Below, in pieces: positions 1-8,685 of a DNA stretch of 61,127 nt (position 1 is the stretch's first letter; each line of letters starts with the position of its first letter). Position numbers and translations under genes: made by a program. Source of the DNA: Alphaproteobacteria bacterium (GTDB lineage: Bacteria; Pseudomonadota; Alphaproteobacteria; UBA2966); assembly GCA_018650465.1 (NCBI GenBank), contig JABIFY010000126.1, positions 1 through 61,127 of the forward strand. The letters run 5' to 3'. Below the pieces are notes generated by a model that saw only the letters and a program-made list of their open reading frames with translations, was not told where the DNA came from and made no database searches.

Positions 1-48
1 ACGCTTCCCAAAAATGGACGATGCCACTGCAAAACTGGAATTTGACAT
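1..48 (-). CDS. Possible 5' end of a gene leaving the window
   Basis: Reading the minus strand, an ATG at 46-48 opens a frame that stays open for 16 codons to the window edge (it begins MSNSSFAVASS). It lies 32 bp downstream of the stop of the truncated cupin gene and in the same direction as the pyrimidine operon. A further operon gene such as dihydropyrimidinase or a permease would be expected here, but these residues are too few to assign a family. The ribosome binding site is weak. Confidence 0.2.
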   Translation of the reverse strand, partial: MSNSSFAVASSIFGKR

Positions 49-80
49 TGTCCCAACTCTCAATCTATTTTGAAGGCAGA

Positions 81-377
81 TTAGACGACGTGTTGGATAT
101 TTAAACTATGCCAGTGACACGGAATTCTGAACACCCTCAAATCAATTTCACCACTGATCAGACAAACCACCTCATCTCCCTTTGGATGCATCTCCCAGGT
201 TGACCAGTCTTCCTCAAAATCATTCACAGCAATCAAGGAGTGACCGGCAAAGCCGCCATATTCCTGATCCAGTTCCCGGTAGAAGGCAGGCGTAATGGAC
301 TTTGGTGTCACTTCACAGGAAGGCGTCATGATCAACCGGTGACCATCCTTCTTCCAGGGGCCGGGGTCTGTCACCAT
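81..377 (-). pseudogene. Truncated small cupin-domain protein
   Basis: The 98-residue product has the first half of a single-domain cupin: a WEMHPKGDEVVCLISGEIDL stretch (about residues 61-80) matches cupin motif 1 (H, E and the G-E-I turn). The second motif, normally G...P....H.., is missing. After LRV the chain ends in an unrelated tail with PCHWHS before the stop at 81. Complete relatives usually run 110-130 residues. The other two frames downstream of residue 82 hit stops quickly and do not restore motif 2, so a simple one-base frameshift is not evident. It starts 9 bp after the amidohydrolase stop, as the last recognisable gene of the preT operon. It could be a decayed gene or a genuinely short protein. 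Confidence 0.5.
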
Positions 378-386
378 TTAATTCCC

Positions 387-1658
387 TCAGGTCGCGTTGG
401 CCCGCTCAATCATCGCCTGCAGCAAGACATTGCACCCGGCTTCCAGGTGTTCGGGTTCGGCTGATTCGATTTCATTATGGCTGATACCGTTCAGACAAGG
501 CGTAAAGACCATGGCTGTCGGTGCCACGCGGGAGAGATAACAGGCGTCGTGCCCTGCACCGCTGACGATATCCATATGCGGAATATCGCCACCTTCGCAA
601 GCAGTACGAACCGCTGAAACACAAGCCTCATCAAAAGCCACGGGTGGTGAATACCAGATTTCCTCGAAATCCATTTCCAGGCCAATTTCGGCGGCAATGT
701 CAGCGCAAGCCTTGCGCAATTCAGCATCCATGCCGGACAAAACTTCATCTTTCGGATGCCGAAAATCGACGCAAAAGAAAACCGTGCCAGGAATAACATT
801 GCGGGAATTTGGTGAAACCTGCATCAAGCCAACCGTAGCACAGGCATTGGGCTGGTTTTCCAGGCCGATACGATTTACTTCGCCGACCATTCTGGCCGCA
901 CCGACAAGAGCATCTTTGCGGCTATGCATGGGTGTTGGCCCGGCGTGGGCTTCCTGGCCGGTCACGGTCACTTCGTACCAACGTTGACCTTGCGCGCCGG
1001 TAACAACGCCAATGGTTTTTTCTTCATTTTCCAGAATTGGGCCCTGTTCGATGTGGGCTTCGAAATAGGCACCCACTTCACGTCCGCCTACATCCTCAGG
1101 ACCAGCATAGCCAATGCGCCGTAGTTCTTCGCCCATGGTTTTGCCGTCCAGGTCCGCGCGTGACAGGCCATAATCGAGATCAAATACACCGGCAAAAACA
1201 CCTGAGGCAACCATGGCAGGGGCAAAGCGTGAACCTTCTTCATTGGTCCACACAGCCACTTCAATAGGGGCTTCGGTTTCGATCTTGAGATCGTTCAGGG
1301 TGCGCACAACTTCCAGGCCGGCAAGCACACCATAAACACCATCATATTTTCCACCGGTGGGCTGGCTGTCGAGATGACTGCCGGTCATGATTGGTGGCAG
1401 GTCATTATTGCGACCGGGCCGGCGGGCAAACATATTGCCCATCTTGTCAACAGAGATCGTACAGCCCGCTTCTTCACACCAACGCGCAAACAAATCACGG
1501 CTCTCACGGTCGAGGTCTGTCAGGGCCAGGCGGCAAACGCCGCCTTTCTCGGTGGCACCGATTTTGGCCATCTCCATCAAACTATCCCAAAGCCGGGCGC
1601 CATCCGTGCGAAGATTGTCTCCGCGTGCCGAACCATCACTCACATTTGTGTCACTCAC
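387..1658 (-). CDS. Zn-dependent M20 amidohydrolase, N-carbamoyl-beta-alanine amidohydrolase type
   Basis: The 423-residue protein belongs to the M20 family of beta-ureidopropionases, N-carbamoyl-L-amino acid hydrolases and allantoate amidohydrolases. It probably cleaves N-carbamoyl-beta-alanine to beta-alanine, CO2 and ammonium in the cytoplasm. Metal-ligand motifs are visible in order: GSHLDSQPTGGKYDGVYG (about residues 92-109), WTNEEGSRF (about 137-145), EAHIEQGP (about 200), GAGHDACYLS (about 366) and the C-terminal GISHNE (about 390). Length is normal for the family. It follows preA by 34 bp in the same direction, so it is very likely the third step of reductive pyrimidine breakdown. Allantoate or hydantoin-derived substrates cannot be excluded from sequence alone. 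Confidence 0.88.
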   Translation of the reverse strand: MSDTNVSDGSARGDNLRTDGARLWDSLMEMAKIGATEKGGVCRLALTDLDRESRDLFARWCEEAGCTISVDKMGNMFARRPGRNNDLPPIMTGSHLDSQPTGGKYDGVYGVLAGLEVVRTLNDLKIETEAPIEVAVWTNEEGSRFAPAMVASGVFAGVFDLDYGLSRADLDGKTMGEELRRIGYAGPEDVGGREVGAYFEAHIEQGPILENEEKTIGVVTGAQGQRWYEVTVTGQEAHAGPTPMHSRKDALVGAARMVGEVNRIGLENQPNACATVGLMQVSPNSRNVIPGTVFFCVDFRHPKDEVLSGMDAELRKACADIAAEIGLEMDFEEIWYSPPVAFDEACVSAVRTACEGGDIPHMDIVSGAGHDACYLSRVAPTAMVFTPCLNGISHNEIESAEPEHLEAGCNVLLQAMIERANAT

Positions 1659-1692
1659 TGGTCGTCCCCCTGTGGGTCTTTATTGTCAAAAA

Positions 1693-2970
1693 TTATTCTG
1701 CCGCAGTCGAAAACGGATTTCTTGGATCTTGCGTCCAGTTCATATAGTCCTTGCCGTTATCTACCTTGCGCATGGTTATGCAGTTTTCCGGACAAACATG
1801 CATGCACAGATTACAGCCCACGCATTCATCGTCAATAACTGAATATTTGCGCTCACCATCAATGCGTTCAGCACTGATCGCCTGATGCGATGTATCTTCG
1901 CAAACAATATGACAAAGACCGCACTTGACGCATTTGGCCTGCTCGATCTCGGCAACAATTTCGTAGTTCATGTTCAGGTTCTGCCAGTCCGTGATATTTG
2001 GAACAGCCAATCCCTGAAAGTCAGAAATCTTTTCATAGCCTTTCTGGTCCATCCAGTCGGACAGACCATCAATCATGTCTTCGACAATCTTGAAGCCATA
2101 ATGCATGACAGCGGTACAAACCTGCGTCGTGCCTGCGCCCAGGGCAATAAATTCAGCCGCATCACGCCAGTTGGAAATACCGCCTATGGCTGACATGGGC
2201 AAACCGGCTGTACCGGCATTGCGGGCGATTTCTGCACACATATGCAGGGCCATGGGTTTAACAGCCGGACCGCAATAGCCGCCGTGGGACCCCTTGCCAT
2301 CCACGGTCGGTGTCGGGGCCATGAGATCGAGATCGATGGAGGTAATCGAGTTCACTGTATTGATCAGCGACACGCCATCACCACCGCCAGCTTTGGCGGC
2401 ACCAGCTGGACCCAGAATGCTTGTGACGTTGGGTGTCAACTTGACCAGCACCGGCATATTTGTATGGGTTTTGCACCAACGCGTGACCATTTCCACATAT
2501 TCCGGCACCTGACCGACGGCGGCACCCATGCCGCGTTCAGACATACCGTGTGGGCAGCCAAAGTTCAGCTCAATGCCATCGCATTCAGTATCTTCAACTT
2601 CTTTCAGAATTTTGATCCAGGCCTCTTCTTCACATGGCACCATCAAGGAAACAACCATGGCCCGGTCCGGCCAGTCTTTTTTGACCTTCTTGATTTCTCG
2701 CAGGTTAACTTCCAGCGGCCGGTCGGTAATCAGCTCGATGTTATTCAGACCGAAAATGCGCTGCTCACCAATATGAACGGCCCCGTAACGCGATGATACA
2801 TTGACCACAGGTGGTCCCGCTTCACCCAGGGTTTTCCAGACCACGCCACCCCAGCCTGCCTTGAAGGCGCGAACGACATTATATTCTTTGTCTGTGGGTG
2901 GTGCGGAAGCCAGCCAGAACGGATTGGGCGACTTGATGCCACCTACTTCTGTGGAAAGATCAGCCATCAC
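1693..2970 (-). CDS. preA: NAD-dependent dihydropyrimidine dehydrogenase subunit PreA
   Basis: The 425-residue protein is the FMN-binding catalytic subunit that reduces uracil and thymine to 5,6-dihydropyrimidines. The N-terminal two thirds is a dihydroorotate-dehydrogenase-like TIM barrel: SPNPFWLASAPPT near residue 15, GIELNFGCPHG with the pyrimidine-site region near 140, and GGISNWRDAAEFIALGA near 265. The C-terminus carries two 4Fe-4S ferredoxin motifs, CVKCGLCHIVC and CVGCNLCMHVCPE. Its start overlaps the preT stop by 4 bp (ATGA), which suggests translational coupling and 1:1 production of the PreT-PreA complex. A second Met at residue 2 is an equally possible start. Confidence 0.95.
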   Translation of the reverse strand: MMADLSTEVGGIKSPNPFWLASAPPTDKEYNVVRAFKAGWGGVVWKTLGEAGPPVVNVSSRYGAVHIGEQRIFGLNNIELITDRPLEVNLREIKKVKKDWPDRAMVVSLMVPCEEEAWIKILKEVEDTECDGIELNFGCPHGMSERGMGAAVGQVPEYVEMVTRWCKTHTNMPVLVKLTPNVTSILGPAGAAKAGGGDGVSLINTVNSITSIDLDLMAPTPTVDGKGSHGGYCGPAVKPMALHMCAEIARNAGTAGLPMSAIGGISNWRDAAEFIALGAGTTQVCTAVMHYGFKIVEDMIDGLSDWMDQKGYEKISDFQGLAVPNITDWQNLNMNYEIVAEIEQAKCVKCGLCHIVCEDTSHQAISAERIDGERKYSVIDDECVGCNLCMHVCPENCITMRKVDNGKDYMNWTQDPRNPFSTAAE

Positions 2971-4328
2971 GACGTTCCTTTTGTTAATTCAAGGTGCATA
3001 GCCTTGGCGGCGACCTTGCCGTCCTCGACCGCGCTGACAGTCAGGTCTTGACCCGCCACGCAATCACCCCCGGCATAGACATTGCCAAGCGATGTCCTGC
3101 GGGTTTCATCAATAACAATGCGGCCTCCGGAAACCTCCGGCGCAGCCCCCCCTTGCAGGGGTGCTGCGTCGAAAGCCTGACCAATGGCCTTGAAAACCTG
3201 ATCCGCCGCGAGCGTGAAAGTTGCCCCGGTTCCCTCCAGACGGCCTTTGCCATCCAGCTGCGTGGCTTCGAAAGTCATCTCGACAGCCGATCCGTTTTCG
3301 CCCTTGATCGCGACAGGTTTTGCCCAGTGTCGAATAACTACGCCATTGGTCTGAGCCAGGTCCTGTTCAAATCCCGTGGCCCCCATTTGTTCAGGACCGC
3401 GGCGATAAACAAGGGTGACCTCATCTGCACCCAGGCGTTTGGCCTGAACTGCCGCATCAATCGCCGTATTACCACCACCGATAACAATCACACGCCGCCC
3501 AACAGCGACACTCATTAAATCATCCGCCTGTCGCAGGTCAGAAATATAATCAACGGCATCCTTGATGGCGTCTACTTCTTCACCTTCAAGCCCCAAAGCA
3601 TTTACGGCTCCAAGACCCAGGCCAAGAAAAACCGCATCATAATCATTTCGCAGCTGATCCAGCGTCAGTTCATCACCCAGAGCCTTGCCTGTTTCAAGGT
3701 TGATGCCGCCAACGGACAGAATGAAATCAACTTCGCGCTGGGCAATATTGTCGGGCATTTTGTAAGCCGCCAGACCATATTCATTGAGCCCACCCGCTTT
3801 TGGTTTTGCTTCAAAGACCGTGACCTCATGGCCATATCTCGCCAAGCGATGGGCACAGGCCAAGCCAGCTGGTCCGGCCCCGACAACGGCGATTTTTTTA
3901 TCCGTCTCTGCTTCACGCGTGTAGGGCTGCATACCTGCCTCAAACAAGGCGTCCGTTGCATGGCGCTGGAGCTGCGCAATGGTGACCGGTTTGTGGTCGC
4001 CGGTATTGCGCACGCAAACTTCCTCGCATAATTCTTCCACCGGACAGACCCGGGCACAGGTTGCCCCCATGATATTTGAATCAAGGATTGTGCGCCCTGC
4101 ACCGGTGGCATTTCCTGTGGCAATGCGGCGAATAAACCCCGGTATATCTATGCTGGTCGGACAGGCTTCCAGACAGGGTGCATCATGGCAATAAAAACAT
4201 CGACTGGCTTCATTAAAGGCCTGTTGATCCGTCAAGGGGCTGTGTAAATCCCCGAAGGCTTTCGCCAGTGCGATTGCCTCACAACGTCCGGCAGCAATAT
4301 CGCGGCTTTGCGTCATTTGTATCCCCAT
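2967..4328 (-). CDS. preT: NAD-dependent dihydropyrimidine dehydrogenase subunit PreT
   Basis: The 453-residue flavoprotein passes electrons from NAD(P)H to PreA. It resembles the GltD-type small subunit of glutamate synthase. The N-terminal cysteine clusters for Fe-S centres are CFYCHDAPCLEACP (about residues 44-57) and CARVCPVEELCEEVC (about 91-105). They are followed by the FAD-binding VVGAGPAGLACAHRLARYG (about 148) and the NAD-binding VIGGGNTAIDAA (about 284). The family TFKAIGQ/GGDC-type end is seen as VFKAIGQ and YAGGDCV. It is the first gene of the minus-strand operon preT-preA-amidohydrolase and diverges from rutR across 230 bp that hold a RutR-like box. The start may be Met1 (4328) or Met5 (4316). 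Confidence 0.93.
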   Translation of the reverse strand: MGIQMTQSRDIAAGRCEAIALAKAFGDLHSPLTDQQAFNEASRCFYCHDAPCLEACPTSIDIPGFIRRIATGNATGAGRTILDSNIMGATCARVCPVEELCEEVCVRNTGDHKPVTIAQLQRHATDALFEAGMQPYTREAETDKKIAVVGAGPAGLACAHRLARYGHEVTVFEAKPKAGGLNEYGLAAYKMPDNIAQREVDFILSVGGINLETGKALGDELTLDQLRNDYDAVFLGLGLGAVNALGLEGEEVDAIKDAVDYISDLRQADDLMSVAVGRRVIVIGGGNTAIDAAVQAKRLGADEVTLVYRRGPEQMGATGFEQDLAQTNGVVIRHWAKPVAIKGENGSAVEMTFEATQLDGKGRLEGTGATFTLAADQVFKAIGQAFDAAPLQGGAAPEVSGGRIVIDETRRTSLGNVYAGGDCVAGQDLTVSAVEDGKVAAKAMHLELTKGTS

Positions 4329-4375
4329 TCTTCTGATGCCGTTAACCCGTTATGGCATACCCTGTTAGATATCTG

Positions 4376-4418
4376 CTGTTACCTGTCTGGTATATGTCTG
4401 GTATATGTCTGGTAACAG
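4376..4418. repeat. Three tandem 11-bp repeats framed by an 8-bp inverted repeat upstream of preT
   Basis: TGTCTGGTATA occurs at 4384-4394 and 4395-4405, with a third partial copy (TGTCTGGTAAC) at 4406-4416. The array is framed by CTGTTACC (4376-4383) and its reverse complement GGTAACAG (4411-4418). The 11-bp period is close to one DNA helical turn, so the copies would present the same face. The array lies 48-90 bp upstream of the preT start codon, between it and the RutR-like box. A role as a second regulator site, or as a slipped-strand expansion, is inference. Confidence 0.8.
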
Positions 4419-4484
4419 GCAGTTTTATGGCGCTTGTGCGCTCTTGATGTATATTCTGACCAAAGGTTATTTGAAACCTGACTA

Positions 4485-4516
4485 TTTGGTCAAGTTTTTT
4501 TTGACCAAACGGTCAG
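4485..4516. promoter_or_regulatory. RutR-type operator region (rutR-preT)
   Basis: TTGACCAAACGGTCAG at 4501-4516 fits the RutR box of E. coli (TTGACCA-NN-TGGTCAA): the left half is perfect and the right half matches at 5 of 7 positions. Just before it, TTTGGTCAA (4485-4493) and TTGACCAAA (4501-4509) form a perfect 9-bp inverted repeat with a 7-nt T-rich spacer, giving three half-sites in 32 bp. The site lies 43 bp upstream of rutR and 157 bp upstream of preT, so it probably controls both, with uracil or thymine as the likely effector. Confidence 0.75.
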
Positions 4517-4558
4517 GTTTGTGCTGTTATGGTGCCGGTAGTCGTTTGAGGGATAGTT

Positions 4559-5254
4559 ATGGCGTCGATATCAGATTCAGAACCCCGGCCGGATGATAGT
4601 GCTCAGATACAGCATGAAGTCGGTAATCGCGCGAACAAACGACGCCTCAACGAAACACAAATATTGCAGGCGGCAGAAAGTGCATTTGCCGAACGGGGAT
4701 ATGGCGGCACAACAACGGCGGCCATTGCCAAGGCAGCAAATTTGCCAAAAGCCAATGTGCATTATTACTTTGGCACCAAAAAGGCACTCTACCAGGCTGT
4801 GTTGGATAACATCCTGTCATTGTGGCTTGAGCCTATGCGCGACATTCAGGAAGACGACGACCCTGCCGCAGCCCTGACAAAATATGTTCAGTCGAAGATG
4901 CGCTATACGCGTGAGCGCCCCAGTGCGTCCAAGGTTTTTGCCAATGAATTGTTACACGGTGCGGCACAGCTTGAAGACCACCTCAAGACCGATCTGAAAG
5001 AACTGGTTGATGACAAAGCCGGTGTTCTGAATACCTGGATTAAACAAGGCCGCATCAAACCTGTTGATCCGGTCCATCTGTTTTTCCTGATCTGGGCATC
5101 AACCCAGACCTATGCCGATTTTGATGTGCAGATCTCCGCGGTACTGGGCAAACCTGCCATCGATGATGCGGATTTCAAGGCAGCCGAGGATACTGTCATT
5201 CAGATGGTATTATCGACCTGTGGATTGTTGTCGACAGACGTGAATTCGGGCTAG
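4559..5254 (+). CDS. rutR: RutR-family TetR regulator of pyrimidine catabolism
   Basis: The 231-residue TetR-type repressor has an N-terminal HTH (ILQAAESAFAERGYGGTTTA then PKANVHYYFGTKKALYQAVL, about residues 38-82). Its ligand domain is strikingly like E. coli RutR, including the IDP/VDP-x-HLFFLIWASTQTYADF segment (about 180-200). RutR binds uracil or thymine and leaves its box when they are present. The start is supported by GAGGGAT just upstream of the ATG. The gene diverges from preT across a RutR-like palindrome, so autoregulation and control of preT-preA are likely. It is followed 9 bp later by a histidine kinase gene. The N-terminal 30 residues are an unstructured-looking extension. 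Confidence 0.85.
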   Translation: MASISDSEPRPDDSAQIQHEVGNRANKRRLNETQILQAAESAFAERGYGGTTTAAIAKAANLPKANVHYYFGTKKALYQAVLDNILSLWLEPMRDIQEDDDPAAALTKYVQSKMRYTRERPSASKVFANELLHGAAQLEDHLKTDLKELVDDKAGVLNTWIKQGRIKPVDPVHLFFLIWASTQTYADFDVQISAVLGKPAIDDADFKAAEDTVIQMVLSTCGLLSTDVNSG

Positions 5255-5263
5255 CAGGGTGTA

Positions 5264-7030
5264 ATGACCGGTCCGCAAGAGAGTAATATTTCCAGCCCTG
5301 GAAAAAGCATTAACTGGCTAACAGCTGAATTCCGGGATGCCGGATTTGAGCGTCAGTATCGGGAATTTGATGCGCCCGCCCATCGCCGACATGTGCTCGC
5401 CCTGTGCCTGATTTCGCTCATCCTTGCTGTTCTTGTCCAGACCATCATCGGGGGCCAGCAGCAAGAGATTCCAATCCTTCTGAAATTGGCCAGGGTCGGG
5501 CACGCCCTCAATATTGTGTTTATGCTGACAGCTTGCCTTCGCCGCTTTCACTATCGCTGGCTGGACGCATCGGTTGCCATCCTGGCCATCCTGGTCGTGT
5601 GGCAGTCTCTGCTGCTCGAAGATGTAGCTGAGCCGGATAAACTGGGCTTATTGATCCGAAATGTTTTCCTGATCGCTTTGGCCTATTTATTGTTGCCAAC
5701 CAGATTTCTTTTCTATTCGGCAACGGTTCTGGCGCAATCTATTATTTGCCTGTATCAGGTATTAACATTTTTTCATATTGACCGAACCGAACAATTGTCG
5801 GTTTTTGCTCTTGTATCAGGCTTGGTACTGGCAACAATTTACATTCGTTGGCAGCGCGATATTACCAGCCGCAGACGCTTTCTCCTGACCCAACAAAGAG
5901 ACGAGTCTCTGGCTCAGCTTTCCGAGAGTGAAAGCAAGCTGAGACTGGTAACCGATCATCTGCCAATATTTGTCGCTTACATCGACAACCAAATGTGCCT
6001 GCAATATGCCAATGAAACAGGCCGGGACTGGTATCAATTGCACGGTGTCGACATAGTGGGCCGAAAGCTGCAAGAGTTGATCCCCAGAGATTACCGTTCG
6101 ATTGAGCCTTTTGCCGAAGCTGCCCTAAAGGGCGAGGTCGTACATTTTGAACGGGTGGTCGACTGTCCTGACGGCAAAACCCGCACGGTTGCCGTCACCC
6201 ACCTGCCCCATCTCAGCGCCAACAAGGCGGTTCTGGGATATTTCAGCCAGATGGTGGATATGACTGAAATCAAACAGTCAGAGCTCGATTTGAAAAATGC
6301 CAGTCGAGAGGCCGAAGCGTCCAACCAGTCCAAATCCGAATTCATGGCCAATATGAGCCACGAATTGCGCACACCCCTTAATGCTGTCATTGGCTTTTCC
6401 AGCGCTATGGCTTCTGGTCTGGCAGGTGAGTTGCAGGGTAAACAGAGCGAATACATTACTGACATCCAGAATTCCGGTGAGCATTTGTTATCACTGATTA
6501 ACGATCTACTGGACTTGTCCAAAATCGAAGCTGGAAAACTGGAAATTTATCCGGAACAGGTTGAAGCCGACGATCAGATTGAACGATGCCTGCCCTTCGT
6601 CAAGGAACAGGCCGGGGTTGGCCAGGTCCGCCTGCGGCACACGCCTTCGCCTGACTTGCCAGAGTTGTCCGTCGACCCTCGGATGCTGCGGCAAATGATC
6701 GTTAATTTGTTATCCAATGCCGTTAAATTTTCGCCGGAAAAAGGCACGGTGAGTTGTCTCGCCATGCAGGACAGTGCAGGGCGCATCACGATCAACATTA
6801 GAGACGAAGGACCCGGCATGTCTGCAGAAGACATCCCTAAAGCTCTGACCCCGTTTGTACAGACAGAAAGCGGCATGAAAGCAGGTGGCGGTACCGGTCT
6901 TGGATTATCGCTGGTCAAGGAAATGATGGCCCTGCATGGCGGCACCCTGGAAATCCAGAGTGTTGTCGGACACGGCACCACTGCATCGCTTTGCTTCCCA
7001 GCCAAGCCCAAAACCATAGCGGTGGAATAG
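5264..7030 (+). CDS. Membrane PAS histidine kinase in operon with rutR
   Basis: The 588-residue protein has about six predicted membrane segments (residues 45-200) forming an unnamed integral sensor. A PAS domain follows (about 228-345; LRLVTDHLPIFVAYIDNQ), then a HisKA domain with phospho-acceptor His366 in NMSHELRTPLNAVIGF, and a HATPase_c domain with an N-box (MIVNLLSNAVKFSP), G1 (DEGPGMS) and G2 (GGGTGLGLSLVKEM). There is no receiver domain and no response regulator gene beside it. It starts 9 bp after rutR with an AGGGTG ribosome binding site, so it is probably co-transcribed. A role in sensing pyrimidines or their breakdown products is only suggested by position. Confidence 0.88.
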   Translation: MTGPQESNISSPGKSINWLTAEFRDAGFERQYREFDAPAHRRHVLALCLISLILAVLVQTIIGGQQQEIPILLKLARVGHALNIVFMLTACLRRFHYRWLDASVAILAILVVWQSLLLEDVAEPDKLGLLIRNVFLIALAYLLLPTRFLFYSATVLAQSIICLYQVLTFFHIDRTEQLSVFALVSGLVLATIYIRWQRDITSRRRFLLTQQRDESLAQLSESESKLRLVTDHLPIFVAYIDNQMCLQYANETGRDWYQLHGVDIVGRKLQELIPRDYRSIEPFAEAALKGEVVHFERVVDCPDGKTRTVAVTHLPHLSANKAVLGYFSQMVDMTEIKQSELDLKNASREAEASNQSKSEFMANMSHELRTPLNAVIGFSSAMASGLAGELQGKQSEYITDIQNSGEHLLSLINDLLDLSKIEAGKLEIYPEQVEADDQIERCLPFVKEQAGVGQVRLRHTPSPDLPELSVDPRMLRQMIVNLLSNAVKFSPEKGTVSCLAMQDSAGRITINIRDEGPGMSAEDIPKALTPFVQTESGMKAGGGTGLGLSLVKEMMALHGGTLEIQSVVGHGTTASLCFPAKPKTIAVE

Positions 7031-7153
7031 CCGGAATTTCCGGGCTCAAAAATGAACTTCTATTTAAAGCCCGTCACCTGTGGGATATGGACTCCAACCA
7101 TGGCCTTGCGAATGGTCATGATCGAAGCCCACTCCGCCCAGACAGGTTTTTTA

Positions 7154-8653
7154 CTATTTAAGAACCGGCATAGAGAATTCTGCACCCGAACGAATTCCTG
7201 TTGGCCAGCGTGACGTCACAGTTTTCAGTTTGGTGAAGAATTGTACGCCTTCTGGACCATGCATGTGCAAATCACCGAACAAGGACCGCTTCCAGCCACC
7301 AAAGCTGTGGAACGCCAGCGGTACCGGGATCGGCACGTTAATGCCGACCATGCCAATCTGGGCTTTGGAAGCAAATGTCCGGGCGCTGTCACCATCGCGG
7401 GTGAAAATTGCCGTGCCGTTGCCGTATTCGTGGTCGTTGACCATGTCGATGGCCGTCTCGAAACTATCGGTGCGGACGACGCTGAGGACCGGACCAAAAA
7501 TTTCTTCTTTGTAGATGCTCATGTCGGTGGTGACATTGTCGAAGATCGTGGCACCGACAAAGTGACCGCCTTCATAGCCTTGAGGTGCGGTAAAGGTACG
7601 GCCATCGACCAGCAGGTCGGCGCCTTCTTTTTCACCGGCGTCAATGTAGCCTTTGACCTTGGCCGCATGTTCTGCCGTGATCACAGGACCCATTTCCGAC
7701 GTTTCATCCATGCCAGGACCGGTCTTCAGAGCCTGCGTCAATGGCACCATGCGTTCCATCAGTTTGTCACCGGCATCCCCCACAGCCACAGCAACCGAAA
7801 TCGCCATGCAGCGCTCGCCTGCCGAACCATATGCTGCCCCCATCAGGGCATCAGCGGCCATATCCATATCGGCATCGGGCATGATGACCATGTGGTTCTT
7901 GGCGCCACCCAGGGCTTGAACGCGTTTGCCATTGGCAGTACCGCGAGAGTAGATATATTCGGCAATGCCCGTAGAGCCAACAAAACTGATGGCAGCAATG
8001 TCGGGGTTATCCAGGATCGTGTCGACGGCAACCTTGTCACCATGTACGACATTCAGTACGCCTTCAGGCAAACCGGCTTCGATCAGCAATTCAGCCATGC
8101 GGTTGGCGAGAGACGGGTCTTTTTCGGACGGCTTCAGAATGAAGGTATTGCCACAGGCCACAGCAATGGGGAACATCCACATAGGCACCATGGCCGGGAA
8201 GTTGAACGGCGTAATACCGGCCACAACACCCAGCGGCTGGCGCATGGAATGCATATCAATGCCAGCGGCGACGTCATCATTAAAGGCACCTTTCAAAAGG
8301 TGCGGAATGCCACATGCAAATTCAACAATTTCAATACCGCGAGAGATTGAGCCCTTGGCATCAGAATGAACCTTGCCATGCTCAGCCACAACGATGTCTG
8401 CCAGTTCGTCAATGTTGGCTTCCATCAAGGCTTTGAAATTGAACATAACCCGGGCGCGGCGCAACGGTGAAGTTGCGGCCCAGGCCGGGAACGCTGCCTT
8501 GGCATTGGCAATGGCTGCATTCATTTCATCCGAAGATGCCAGGGGCACCTGGGTAATGATTTCACCAGTGGCTGAGTTGTCCACGTCGCTGAAACGATCA
8601 GAGGTTCCGGCAACATCCTTGCCGCCAATAAAGTGAGTAAGTGTCTTCGTCAT
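7154..8653 (-). CDS. mmsA: CoA-acylating methylmalonate-semialdehyde dehydrogenase
   Basis: The 499-residue ALDH-superfamily enzyme oxidises malonate semialdehyde or methylmalonate semialdehyde with NAD+ and CoA to acetyl-CoA or propionyl-CoA, releasing CO2. Family marks are [20 protein letters not shown] (about residues 138-157), [13 protein letters not shown], catalytic Cys282 in AGERCMAIS, and [12 protein letters not shown]. The arrangement matches MmsA/IolA, not general ALDHs. It is the last gene of a minus-strand cluster (aminotransferase, ald, mmsA) and starts 32 bp after ald. In this setting it completes the breakdown of beta-alanine (from uracil) and beta-aminoisobutyrate (from thymine). 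Valine or inositol catabolism are alternative uses. Confidence 0.92.
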   Translation of the reverse strand: MTKTLTHFIGGKDVAGTSDRFSDVDNSATGEIITQVPLASSDEMNAAIANAKAAFPAWAATSPLRRARVMFNFKALMEANIDELADIVVAEHGKVHSDAKGSISRGIEIVEFACGIPHLLKGAFNDDVAAGIDMHSMRQPLGVVAGITPFNFPAMVPMWMFPIAVACGNTFILKPSEKDPSLANRMAELLIEAGLPEGVLNVVHGDKVAVDTILDNPDIAAISFVGSTGIAEYIYSRGTANGKRVQALGGAKNHMVIMPDADMDMAADALMGAAYGSAGERCMAISVAVAVGDAGDKLMERMVPLTQALKTGPGMDETSEMGPVITAEHAAKVKGYIDAGEKEGADLLVDGRTFTAPQGYEGGHFVGATIFDNVTTDMSIYKEEIFGPVLSVVRTDSFETAIDMVNDHEYGNGTAIFTRDGDSARTFASKAQIGMVGINVPIPVPLAFHSFGGWKRSLFGDLHMHGPEGVQFFTKLKTVTSRWPTGIRSGAEFSMPVLK

Positions 8654-8685
8654 GGGTCTTCTTCCCTTGTTGCGATCCGGCGGGG

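Noticed and set aside
4405-4596. A 63-codon frame over the rutR-preT control region
   Set aside because: It overlaps the RutR box and the rutR start and has no ribosome binding site or family.
7241-8350. A 369-codon plus-strand frame inside mmsA
   Set aside because: Antisense shadow of a well-supported dehydrogenase gene; no family features.
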